DNA from: Paraspadella gotoi | Taxonomy: Eukaryota; Chaetognatha | Direction of reading: 5' to 3' | DNA length: 64,000 nucleotides | NCBI GenBank assembly: GCA_051294375.1 | Contig: CM119268.1 | Location: 8,675,008 to 8,739,007 of the forward strand | The notes under the pieces: model-generated | What the model was told of the DNA's origin: nothing | The model's database searches: none | Seen by the model: only the letters and a program-made list of their open reading frames with translations | Translations under genes and position numbers: made by a program | Part shown: positions 1 through 22,038 of the stretch, piece by piece | How positions within the stretch are numbered: position 1 is the first letter of the stretch | Layout: the number at the start of each line of letters is the position of its first letter

Positions 1-492
1 TGAGTTACGCCATGTATATTCGATGCGCTCTGCATCGTAATTTCATCATTTATTCTTCATACAATTTGAAAATAAATGGTCGCGCTGGCAGTCACTTAGA
101 TTTGAGGTTCTTTTCGAGAACAATCAAATTTAAGCCGCATCAAATTTTGATTCATGTGATAACGTGACTTTACAAGTAAAAAACAGTGCCAAAATTAAAT
201 ATTTACATAATATTTATATAAACATTTTAACTTTTTTAATTTGTTTTTTGTTTATTTTAGAGTCATGATTTTGGCAGCATGATTAATAAGTGATGAGCAG
301 ATGATTTGATTTCTATGTACAAGTAAAATGAAAAAAAAACATATTTAGTGTTTAAGCACTGATTTTCTGTCTCCCCTAAAGATCAGATCTGCTCAAATCT
401 AAAAACATGTTCTCTCCAGAATTATTTTGCTTTCATTTAATCTTACTAGCAAATAAATTACTATCAAATATTAATGGTTGTTAATATTTTAG
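1..492. other. Upstream intron or 5' flank of the chitin-binding gene
   Basis: AT-rich with no convincing coding exon. It ends in a splice acceptor (ttttag at 487-492) that opens the first visible exon in mid-codon, so it is at least partly intron and the gene's signal-peptide exon lies outside the window. Confidence 0.6.
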
Positions 493-3400
493 TTGTCCGA
501 GGCCTGGAGTGAAAGAATGCTACTTTGCAGACAACAATAACTGCAATGGTTTCTTCCATTGCATAAATGGAGTAGCATACAAAAAGAAGTGTCCTGAAGA
601 TTTACGATACTCAATTATGAAAGCACAATGTGATTGGCCACAAAATGTACAATGTAATAACAGGCGTATTACAGTACAACCATCTGCTACTGCATCTAGT
701 CAAGCAAAATGTACCTGTCCAGGAGGAAAAAACGAATGTTATTCTGTTGATATGACCTCATGCAATAGATTCATTCAATGTTCCAATGGTACTCAATATA
801 AAAAAAATTGTCCTGGAAGTTTACGCTGGAACACAGTAAAAAATTTCTGTGATTGGCCAACTTCTACTAATTGCGGAAATAGGTAATTAAAATTGTGGGT
901 TCTATCATTCTTATATAATTATATAATATTATATTAAAAATCTTTTTTTTTCAATTAAAATGTTTTAGCTTTAACTGTTGTAAAAGTTTATTTTTTAAAA
1001 CCTTATTGTTGAAGATAATTTATCTTTTTTTCAGACCAATTACTGTAAGACCTGACAGTTCAAATATGGGTAGTGCATCTGGTAATCAATGTTCTTGCCA
1101 AGGTGGTGCAAAAGAGTGTTATATGGCAGATCAGGGAAATTGTAATGGTTTCTTTGTCTGTTCTGGAGGAAATAAATTTAAGAAAAGATGTCCTGGAATA
1201 TTGCGTTGGTCTACTATCAAAAACCATTGTGAATGGCCCAATTCTGTTCAGTGTGGCTCAAGACCTGTTACTGCACGAGAAACTCCTGGAGGAGCTAAAA
1301 CATGTAATTGCCCTTCCGGGAAATCTGAATGTTTTTATGAAGGTAAATATCTCGTAAGTCTATTTTAATTATTGATTAACACAAAATTACCAGTAATTTT
1401 TTTTTATAAATTTCTAGATAAATCTTCTTGCAACAAGTTTTATCAGTGTTCAAATGGAACAGCATTTTCTAAACAATGCGCTGATGGTCTAGTATGGAAT
1501 CCAATGAAAAATGAATGTGATTGGGTTGAATTTACTAATTGTGGAAATCGGCCTATCACTATAAGACCAAGTGGAGGTTCCAATAGCATGTCAGCATCAT
1601 GCAGTTGTGATGGAAATAAAAAATCATGTTATCAAATGAATCCTTCAACTTGCAACGGGTTCATTCACTGTTCTAGTGGTAGAAAATATGAAAAATTATG
1701 CCCAGGTATAACAATGATTTTCAATGCCTGATTTGTTTTGATCATTTTTAATCCTTGTCTTGGGTTTTGTTGCAGGCGGTTTAGTGTGGAACATCATGAA
1801 AAATAAATGCGATTGGCCAAAGGATGTGCAGTGTGGTAATAGACCGATTACTGTTCGATTTAATGGAACATCAGCTGGAGGAACCTCTGGAGGAAGCAAT
1901 AGCGGTTCAAGTGGCAGCTGGGGAACAAACAATAGTGGGGGATCTTCCGGATCATGGGGGAGTAATACAGGTGGAAGTTCTGGTGGATCCTGGGGAAGCA
2001 ATACTGGTGGGTCCTCATCAGGAGGATCTTGGGAAACAAATAATGGTGGAAATACTGGTGGAAGTTCATCCTCATGGGGAGGAAATAATAGTGGATCCTC
2101 ATCTGGAGGATCCTGGGAAACCAATACAGGAGGAAGTTCCTCTTCTGGTGGATCATGGGGAGGCAATACCGGTGGATCCTCTTCAGGAGGATCATGGGAA
2201 ACCAATACTGGTGGAACTTCAGGAGGCAGTTCTTCCTCTGGTGGATCATGGGGAGACAATACTGGTGGATCATCATCAGGGGGATCTTGGGAAACCAATT
2301 CTGGAGGAAGTTCTGGAGGAAGCTCATGGGGAGGCAATAGTGGTGGATCTTGGAATAACAATAATGGCGGAAGTTCTGGATCTGGATCATCATCTGGTGG
2401 ATCATGGGGAACAAATACTGAGGGCAGCTCTTCTGGTGGATCGTGGGAAAACAACAATAGTGGATCTTCTGGTGGTTCAGGGGGAAGCAATACTGGTGGA
2501 ACTTCTTCAGGTGGATCATGGGGAAGTAATACAGGAGGAACCTCTTCTGGATCTGGTGGTTCGTGGGAAACTAACAATGGAGGATCTTCCAGTGGTTCAT
2601 GGGGCACTAATAATGGCGGATCATCTTCTGGAGGTTCATGGGAAACTGGCAGTGGTTCCACTAGCGGATCATCTGGAAGCAATTGGGGTGCAACTGGGGG
2701 CAGTGAAGGTAATGGAATGAGTACTGGAAGTGGTTCTTGGAGTGGAGGAAGCACATGGGGCACAACATCAGATAATTCGTGGGGAAACACAGGAAATAAT
2801 ATGGGAGGAAATAATGGGGTTTCGTCATGGAGCTCTGGAAGTTCAACAGATGGGAATACTAGTAATGGATCAAATTCTGGTACCAGCGGTTGGGCTGCTA
2901 GTACTGAAAATCCTAATTCAATGGATTCCAGTTGGAGCAGTTGGAGTTCCTGGACTAGTGGTTCAGGAAATAATGGAGGTGGGCTTTTGTAAGGCTGGGT
3001 ATAGGTAGATTTTGCTTTTGCACATTAGAATAACAGATTTTGCACAATTGCTGGTTTTAAATCACAAGGCTTGTGCTTCCTGCATCCAATCGTTTAGTAT
3101 TGTTGGAATATGATATATTTTGCCCCAAAGTTCCAAAAATTGAATTTTAATTGTCACTCAGGTACTGTAGGAATCCGTGCACCTTGCTATATGCAGTGTT
3201 ATACGAAAGAATGCTTCGATAGATGCAAAAAGCCACATCCATCAGGCACATACCACTATATTGAAATTCCGTGCCTCACAGATTGTAATCCTACTTGCAT
3301 GAATGAAAAATGTCCCAATGGAGATTATCCAAGTGGTATGTGTTTTGTAAAAATTTAAATTAATTTTGCACAATTTTTATTAGAAATTTTTAGTTTTTAA

Positions 3401-5652
3401 TTTATTGTTATATTTGGTAGAATAATTTTATTTTTAGAACATAATTTGCACTTTTATGACAACTGTTTTGCTGAAAATGTTTTTGACAAGCTGGTATTAG
3501 AAAGACATGCACCTAAAAATAGAGACATAGTGGGAGCTGCATCAAAGAAATGTTAATTATTTATTTTTAAAAATCAATAAATTTTTTCATGAATATCAGG
3601 TTCGGGTATAAATGGCGGCAGCTCTTCAAACTCTGGAAATAGTAACACGTGGGGTAATTCAGGGGGAGCAAGTTCAAGTAACGGATGGACTGGCTCAGAA
3701 AATTCTGGTAGCAGTACTTGGTCAAATGAAGGTTCTGGATCATCATGGTCAAGTAACAGTGAAACCTCGTCTTCTGGAGGATCTTCCAGTAATGCAGGCG
3801 GAGCAACCACCATTACAGGTAACAAAGAGGTACCAAAGAGGTTTTTCACTGTTTCCTACATATCTTTGCTCATCATCAGGAACTGGCGATGGAAATTCTT
3901 GGTTCAGTTGGGTATCAAGCTCAAATTCTGATGTTGGAGCTTCAAGTGCTTCAGGAGTAACATGTGGATGTGGAGAACTTGTTAAAGATGAATGCTTCTT
4001 TGCAGGTTAGTTTAACATGTTATTTATCACATATCATGTAATTTATTAGATTAGGTTTAGGTTTGAATAATTTGTTTAGAGATGAAACGAAAAATTCGTT
4101 GTAATAGCAATTTTAAGAAAGTCAAAATACAATGAATAATTTGTTTAAAAATATTTGCATTAATTCTTACAGTGAATATAATGCTTAAATAACGTTTGAT
4201 TAGAAATAGCTGACTAAAATAACTTAAAAACATATTTAAATGTTTGTGAATGTTTAATTTTGAATTTTTCAAAACATAAAACAGTCAACAATCAATTAAT
4301 GTTCAACTCTTTAACTCTTAGACAAAAATAGTTGCAACCACTTCTATCATTGCCACAACATAACCGCCTACCACAAACGTTGTCCAAGCAATTTATATTG
4401 GAATGACGCGACGAAACTGTGCGACTGGCCGCGAAATGTTGTCTGTAATGTACCAAGTGGTAAGTTGTGTAATTAATTACTGAAAAAACTTTAAGATGAT
4501 AAAAATTCCTTTTTTTTTATATTTTTGATATGTAAGTATAGAAATCAATTATCAATAAATGTTTCAAAACTTAATCAAATAATATTATATCTTACTTTTT
4601 ATCGCGTTTACAGGAAATAGCAACAGTATGTCGTCACACATGGGAAGAATGATTCAACCGCCTTCAGAAATTCTTGAAGATGATGCAAAATCATTGTCGC
4701 CCAAAGGTTTATCTATTGTCGTAGTAGTAATTATTTAAATCAATTAATGTTCTAAAATAAATACTTTGTTAAATTTTTTCAACAATTTTAACCAAAAAAA
4801 AAAGGATTTGTTGCATAATTCATGCAATGCTTCTTTTCAGATTGCGAAGGCGAAAAATGTCCGGAATTTGATTCAGACTCTCTTGGTGGAACGTTTCTGA
4901 ATGTACATCCAACTTTTAGTTGTGCACCAGGTATTCATTCAAATTCGATTCAATATTAGATTATCGATCTCGTCACCATAATAGTTTTGTTGGTAGTATG
5001 ATGTGATCCGAGATGCGGATCGCAAGTCACTCGTGCTTTTAATCCTTTTTATGTACAATAATATAACAACTTTTAGGCAAGAAAGACAAAAAGCGTGACC
5101 CCAATTCCTGCGCCAACTTCATTCAATGCGATAATGGAATTGCATATCTATTTGCTTGTCAGGTAATAAAATACATTTACTAGAAATTACGTTATTATAA
5201 TATAGCGATAATGACAATAATAAGTTAATAAACTTTCTTTGTTCATAACTTCTAGGAAAATTTACATTGGAGCCAAGTTGCAGAAAGATGCACGGACCCA
5301 AAATATGCTAATTGCCCGGATAACAATAACAACAATGATAATTTTTCTATGCCTAACTCAAGTAAGAATATGTAGGTTTTATGACTAAGTTGTTGGGTCG
5401 TTTTATTACTTTGCAATGCTAAATTTTCATTTTCATATCTTTCAATGTCTGTCGATAAATTAATTTTTTTTTAATTATTAATTACCCTCTATTTCTTCAG
5501 GCAAACGTTGCTCCCCTGGATTCAGGGGAATTTTGAAAGTGGAGAATGACTGCAATCTCTACATAAGCTGCTCTGATAACGGAGAGTTTTATATGAAATG
5601 CCCGAAGGACAGGAGTTCCGATTCCAATCCTTGCAAATGGCCTTGTCCATGA
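493..5652 (+). CDS. Secreted multi-domain chitin-binding (peritrophin-A/CBM14) protein with Gly/Ser/Trp/Asn-rich region, 5' partial
   Basis: Thirteen phase-consistent exons: 493-882, 1035-1342, 1418-1705, 1776-2978, 3162-3335, 3600-3818, 3880-4005, 4322-4459, 4614-4706, 4841-4930, 5077-5162, 5256-5361, 5501-5652 (stop TGA). They encode about 1,120 residues. Five consecutive peritrophin-A domains with six-Cys spacing (motifs such as CNGFFHC, RWNTVKNFCDWP) come first. A low-complexity region of about 370 residues built on GGSW, TNGG and SSSGG units follows, then a separate Cys-rich exon (CYMQCYTKECFDRC). A second short Gly/Ser stretch, a sixth canonical domain (CNHFYHC...LYWNDATKLCDWP) and two divergent C-terminal domains complete it. 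The family binds chitin in peritrophic matrix, cuticle or similar extracellular material; the exact tissue cannot be told. Eight consecutive internal exons (1418-4930) have phase-1 boundaries on both sides, so exons could be skipped without a frameshift. The signal peptide is not in the window. Confidence 0.88.
1862..2978 (+). repeat. Coding Gly/Ser/Trp/Asn repeat region
   Basis: Within exon 1776-2978, units of about 9-14 codons repeat, of the form GGSW followed by two to four residues including N or T, then GG and a Ser run. Trp is regularly spaced. Codons are degenerate (GGA/GGT/GGC, TCA/TCT/AGT), so repetition is kept mainly at the protein level. Such sequence is expected to be disordered or adhesive; that role is inference. 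Confidence 0.8.
3438..3556 (+). CDS. Alternative terminal exon of the chitin-binding gene
   Basis: An acceptor (tttttag, 3431-3437) opens an exon in the same phase 1 that the 3162-3335 exon ends in. It reads 38 codons (EHNLHFYDNCFAENVFDKL...SKKC) to TAA at 3554-3556. AATAAA lies at 3576-3581, 20 bases on and before the next exon's acceptor. If used, the protein ends just after the Cys-rich exon and loses domains 6-8. I do not recognise the tail. Phase, acceptor and poly(A) signal agree; no transcript evidence is available. Confidence 0.6.
3576..3581 (+). terminator. Poly(A) signal for the alternative terminal exon
   Basis: AATAAA, 20 bases after the stop of the 3438-3556 exon. Confidence 0.55.
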
Positions 5653-6222
5653 ATTGAATAATAATCTAAAGGTAAAAAATTCGAAAGTAATTAACTAAGT
5701 AAAAATTTTGTGGATATTTCGGGGAGGTGGCTCGAGAATTTTTTTTTTATAGATGTATTATGTATATATCAAATCCATTCTGATACAACTTATTTTTTTT
5801 TTCATTTTTCAAGGATCTCCGATGGAAAACGGGAAATTGACCTTGCTATCGAATTCGGAAAAAGATTAAGTCCAAAACTGCTTGTAGCGTTTTAGAAGCT
5901 TTTTTCTTTATTGAAATTGAACCCCGTCGTTATTGTAGCTGATGACTAAGCCAGCCGGGCCTTGCGCGTCAATGCCAAGCCGGTGGTTACCTTCATAGCG
6001 TCACGTTAGCTTCTGAGAGGCTATATCAACGCACTTAGAGAGGCCAAGTATGACATTTTGCGATTATCATATTCTTTAGTTTGTAGATGCAAAAACAAAA
6101 GAGCAAGCTGAAACAAAAACCAAATAAAAATATACTTATGCGCCACTGGCGTCGCTCTAAAGCGAAATATTTTTCTATCATTCGTTGCGCTTATGTTTTT
6201 TTTTGTTGTTTTTTTTTAAATA

Positions 6223-6262
6223 GCGGAGGGTCTGTACTAATTTTTATCTATTTACCCTCCGC
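6223..6262. repeat. Short inverted repeat (stem-loop)
   Basis: GCGGAGGGT at 6223-6231 pairs perfectly with ACCCTCCGC at 6254-6262 across a 22-base loop, a GC-rich stem in AT-rich DNA. It could be a remnant of a small inverted-repeat element; function unknown. Confidence 0.5.
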
Positions 6263-7629
6263 GCCCTTGTAATGATTACTTTGTATTCCGAACGACGTTT
6301 TAATGATATTTACCTAAAAGCCGACATTGTAATGATTATTTTGTAAGCAAATGTACTGAACTTTACTTATTGCTACTGATGAAATCAGTCTTATCTGATT
6401 AGTACGAGCGCACAAGTTACATTAGCAGCTTAGTGTAACTGCACCGAGCCAAATTCTCAAAAAAAGGCTGGTCACCATCTTTTTTTTTATTGCAAACCAG
6501 GTATATATTTAGAAAAGTTTTTTTTATTGAAAAAAACTTTTGTGATACAGTTTTCGATGCTTGCTCTAACGCCAATAATCTGGCCTACATTTCGATGTTT
6601 ATTTCACAAACAAATTATCACTAAATGAGGTTCTACCGCTATTGTTTTGGTAAACCATAATCTTTATATCCCTTACTAACAAACCTAGTCGAATTTAGAT
6701 TTTGAAACTTGCTCATTTTCTCTCTTTGCATTTTCGCTCCCCTTGAGCCGAAGCGGGAATACCCACGCAGACACTTAGTCCCTCTGTTAGTTGACTAGTA
6801 GTATTTTTTTTGTACTTCCGTACTACGTTGTATTTTATTCCATTTAATTTTATAATTTGCTTGTCACGCATTCATCGCCTGCATTTTCGAGTCTGGAACC
6901 AAACCAGACTTTTCGCTTTTAACTTTTGCTTTTATTTTGTTTTTTTTTTGATAAAAAAATTTGCTGTCGTTGTTGTTCCTGTGAGATTAACGGAGTGCCA
7001 AATAAATGATACGCGAAGTGATAATATAAGTTTGATATCATTATCAGGTTTCTGTTTTTCTTTTTTGACATCTACCGAATGTTAATGATAGCGTTAAATA
7101 GAAAGTCATACAGAGTGACGGTTATGGCGTGACAAAAAGATAAAGCGCAACAGAAAGATATTTAATGAGTATACCAAGTTCAGCCAAATATCTAATTCTT
7201 ATCTGATATTTCTATTCAACTCTATTGGTCTTTCTTTCCGGCACTGATTGCATAAAACGACAAACGTTTTTCTTCCTTATCATTGCAAACGTGCAGTTTT
7301 GATTATTATATATATATACATATTAACATTGATTTATAAATTATTGTCAGTTACTCTAGGCGTCTGACGCAGCCATATCATCTGTGTTGCGGTCCTCGAG
7401 TCTTTCGCATTACGAAATTGTTTGTTGACACAACTGCCACAGTACCATTCAAGCATTCGAGTGGTAAGTTTATTGCCTGAAAAAGAACCTTCACCTTACC
7501 CGTCAACCAAAGGTGAACACGAATTCTTATTCTACGTTTTACATTAATATTTAACTCTATTGACTATTGACAAAACCGCCAATGGCTAGAATTATCTGCC
7601 ACCCAAAATCACGCTTTTGCCCGCATAAA

Positions 7630-7631
<2 letters not shown>

Positions 7632-7714
<83 letters not shown>
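7632..7714. repeat. (CT)n microsatellite, about 41 units
   Basis: Uninterrupted CT repeat ending 79 bases before the pacifastin start codon, so it lies in the promoter or 5' UTR. A GAGA-factor-type role is possible, but (CT)n is common throughout this window. Confidence 0.95.
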
Positions 7715-7719
<5 letters not shown>

Positions 7720-7793
7720 AAGGAGACCCTCTCGGTTCTGCGATCGCTCGGATGTCTTTTGTTTTTTTTTTCCAATCGAGATCCGAAATCCGA

Positions 7794-9780
7794 ATGATGA
7801 AGTCATCGATCGTCATCGTTCTCATCGTCGCCGTCGCCGGAAGTGAGTAAAGTCCCAATCATTTACATATGCATATTTATCTTTCTCTATCATTTACATG
7901 TATTTTCGGTATTATTCATTTAAATTCCCCCTGGAATTATCGTCGATTTTTTGAGCGATTGATCTTTTTTTTTCTCCGCAGCTTCGGCGCTGAGCTACGA
8001 TGAAATCCGCAAAAAGGTTTGGTCTTTGGTTTTGATCGTACGCTAGTATTACTTTTTACAACTTAACATTTGGAAAAGTCAAATCTTAAGAAATACATAT
8101 AACTATGCATAAGAGCAATCAGTCAAACTAAGATTAAAACTAATAATAGTCCGAAAGTGATAATACAGGATGAAACAATTTATTTCTTCTGCCACCAGGC
8201 TGGGCCGACGGCGGTTGCATCAGCGCTGGAGGAACAATTCAATGTGAGCAAGTCTTTTAGTGTCACTTACGGAAAGTTTGTTTTTTAATTAATACAATAA
8301 TGGTACCACAACCACGTGAAAATATATCTTTATCTGCAGTTAAATTCATTTCCTATTTTTGAGCTTCTGTACTAAATTCACTTTCTTATCGTCCACAAGG
8401 TTTTCCCTCCAAAAAGGAGGAAAAGTGCGAAGAAGGCACGACGATGACGGACGATTGCAACGAGTGTTCTTGCAACGGCGGCTCTTGGGTTTGCTCTCTC
8501 ATCGGCTGCGCTGGGATCCGTGAGACATCGTGCGAAGAAGAAGGGCAAACGAAGCGAGTCGATTGCAACACGTGCACTTGCACGAACGGCGGATGGGCTT
8601 GCACGGAGATTGGTTGCTCTTCAAAAAGAGACGAGAAGGCGGAGGTACAAAGACTTCCGCTGACCCAAAACGGTCCGGGCTGAAGTTGAAATAAAATACA
8701 GTAGCTTTATCGTTCATTCTTTGCGGAACCAAACTTCTTTTTTTTTTAATGCGTTAAACTTTTTGTTTCAAGATTGCGAAACTCGTCGAAGAACGCGCGA
8801 ATTGTATTCAAGCCGGAAACGTTCGCCAATGTAAGCTTTCTTGGTCATCGACCAGATAACTAACCCCCGACCCCTTCTCCTCGTCCCTCTCCTTTTATTT
8901 CCCTTACACCCCCTTCCGCTTCCAGGCTTCCAGAAGCGCGAGGAGATGCCGCGCTGCATGAACGGCAAAGTGTACAAGATCGATTGCAACTGGTGCGAGT
9001 GCGACGGTGGAGAGTGGATGTGCACGCTCAACATGTGTCCGGGATATCGATCGCTTAGAACTTTGAGGTGGGTTCACCTTTTTTGTGATAAAATAATGTT
9101 TATATATGTTCAAATAAAACCAGGAAATAATTGTGTATACATAACGCTTACTAGGATCTGTTCCCGTGTCGTAGTCTTTTGTTTCATAATTTCCAAATCC
9201 CCCAGGACTTCTCCCCACGATTTTCGATCCTTGATACCCGCGTCCCGGTCTCTCAGTCGCGAGACTCGGTCCTTTAGCTACGAATTCCGGTCCTTCGCCC
9301 GCCGATCGCCCGCCCCTTTTCCCGGCGTTTCTTCGGAATGTGAAGACGACAGCGTGAAGACTCAGGTGAGTTTTTCGAGGGGCCGAACATGTAAACAAAT
9401 TTTCGCTCAGTTGTTAGCGATTTGACTATGAGTGACACACAAGCTGCGCCACGCTGCGCCACGCTGCACATGGTCATCAATGATCATCGATGCTCAATGA
9501 TCATTGGTCAACCGTATTTCTTATCACGGCTTGAGCCACATTAAATGACTCCCATATGACTCATCATATCCAGGAATGCAACCCATGTCTGTGCATCGGC
9601 GGCCAATGGATGTGCCATTCCAGGATGTGCCATCCCATCGGCAAGAGGGAGACGAGCGATTCGGCTCTTTCTCGGAGAGGCACCAGAATGGATTGCCATC
9701 GTGGACAGACGAGGATGATGGATTGCAATCGCTGCAAATGCATCGGCGGCAGATGGGGTTGCACGCTTAATGATTGTTAA
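7794..9780 (+). CDS. Secreted five-domain pacifastin-like serine protease inhibitor
   Basis: Seven exons join in phase: 7794-7842, 8199-8243, 8400-8644, 8773-8830, 8926-9067, 9257-9365, 9574-9780, giving 284 residues. Tandem ATGs (7794, 7797) open a hydrophobic signal peptide (MMKSSIVIVLIVAVAG). Five copies of the pacifastin light-chain pattern C-x(9-12)-C-N-x-C-x-C-x(2-3)-G-x-x-C-x(4)-C follow, with cores DCNECSC, DCNTCTC, DCNWCEC, ECNPCLC and DCNRCKC. Spacer segments with an extra Cys pair (GCISAGG..QC; NCIQAGN..QC) precede domains 1 and 3. Pacifastin peptides inhibit extracellular serine proteases, for example in the prophenoloxidase cascade, through a reactive site between the last two cysteines. 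Here that loop differs per domain (SLIG, TEIG, TLNM, HSRM, TLND), implying different targets (inference). Start choice rests on the signal peptide and phase. Confidence 0.88.
8690..8695 (+). terminator. Intronic poly(A) signal giving a possible two-domain isoform
   Basis: If the donor after 8644 is not used, the reading frame runs 12 codons into the intron and stops at TGA 8681-8683. AATAAA lies only 7 bases further on. The product would be a short secreted inhibitor with pacifastin domains 1 and 2 only. Confidence 0.5.
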
Positions 9781-10295
9781 CCAAAAAAAAAATTATTGAG
9801 GTTTCGGTTCGAATTCTATCCAGACAGACCGACCAATGGGTCTTCGATCTTTATCATGTTTTGTGCTTTTGTTTCTTGTTTCTTTTTTTTATATCAGATT
9901 TCGAGGTGAAGGGAAAAAACCTTATCCGTCGATGCATTTAGCCTTTTTTTTTTTTTCAATTACGCACATTTTTTTTTTACCAGTTCGCAACGGAAAATAT
10001 TGAAATTTCTAAATTAATTATATTTTTATACATGATTGATTTACGATTATAAATTGTATTTTGGCCGAGTATCTCTTGTTTCCATTGGGCGTGAGATGAT
10101 GAAAATATATTTTCATAAATATGAGTGACACTTTTAAATACGTGATCTTATAAGGAAATAATGAATATCGATAAAGAAGCAGTTTTCACGAATTAAACAA
10201 ACAAACTTTAAGTTTGAGAAAGGGAGAGAAGACGCGAAAAAATGGAGTCGAGCTCTATTCTAATGCATAGGAAACAAACACACACCAAAAAAAAT
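9781..10295. other. Tail-to-tail intergenic spacer (3' UTRs)
   Basis: Between the stop of the pacifastin gene (+) and the stop of IR-B (-). AT-rich, no coding sequence seen. No AATAAA for the pacifastin gene is obvious here; the first good one on + (10540-10545) already lies inside IR-B. Confidence 0.6.
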
Positions 10296-13480
<3,185 letters not shown>

Positions 13481-13995
13481 TTTTCGAAATAAAAAAAAAT
13501 TCTAGGTAATATTTTTTTAAAAAATATGGATGAGATTCATCGAATCTAAATAAGTTTTGTAAATTTTCAAAAATTACTTGGATAATATTTGTGTACAACG
13601 TAAAAAGCTTTATGAACGATTTAAGACAAATCTGGTAAGAATACAAAATGAAAAAAACCTACGTCCCACTTCATGAAGGAATGAATGTACGACTGTATGT
13701 TCAAGAACTCATTACTTGAAGAGCTTTTTCCCCCTTCTTATTTTTTCTCCAGAAGCGAATTTTCTTCTTTCCGTAATTTTTTCTCTTCATCCGAAGCTCA
13801 GGACTCAAGACTCAGAAAGTCCTCGTTTAAAAGGTTTCCAGAGACAAAGAAGCCTTTTTCGTCCTCATTTTTTCTTCCCGTTTAAAAATCCATTTTCTTT
13901 CTTCTTTCCATCATCGCCGCCATCTTTTTTTTTTAACTCTTTCTTTCATTCAATATTCTATCCCCGTCAGTGGGTTTTTTTTTCGCCATCGACCG
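13481..13995. other. Spacer between IR-B and IR-A
   Basis: About 500 bases between the IR-A stop (13996-13998) and the IR-B start codon (13480). AT- and T-rich, no extra domain found. If IR-B has a separate signal-peptide exon it should lie here, but none is convincing. Confidence 0.6.
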
Positions 13996-18684
<4,689 letters not shown>

Positions 18685-18709
18685 NNNNNNNNNNNNNNNN
18701 NNNNNNNNN

Positions 18710-22038
<3,329 letters not shown>

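Larger units (their letters stand above)
5653..7793. other. Intergenic region between the chitin-binding and pacifastin genes
   Basis: AT-rich with homopolymer T runs and no supported gene. It holds an AATAAA at 6123-6128 that could end the upstream gene, a 9-bp perfect inverted repeat (6223-6262), a direct repeat of TTGTAATGATT (about 6267 and 6328), and a (CT)n tract just before the pacifastin start codon. Confidence 0.6.

Noticed and set aside
1696-2790. 364-codon open frame on the minus strand, rich in Pro, Leu, Asp and Glu
   Set aside because: It is antisense to the Gly/Ser/Trp-rich exon. The absence of stops follows from the biased GGA/TCA codons of the plus-strand repeat, and it has no domain or splice support.
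7982-8016. Apparent 35-base exon (SALSYDEIRKK) between pacifastin exons 1 and 2
   Set aside because: It has splice-like ends, but including it breaks the reading frame. Exon 7794-7842 joins 8199-8243 in phase without it.
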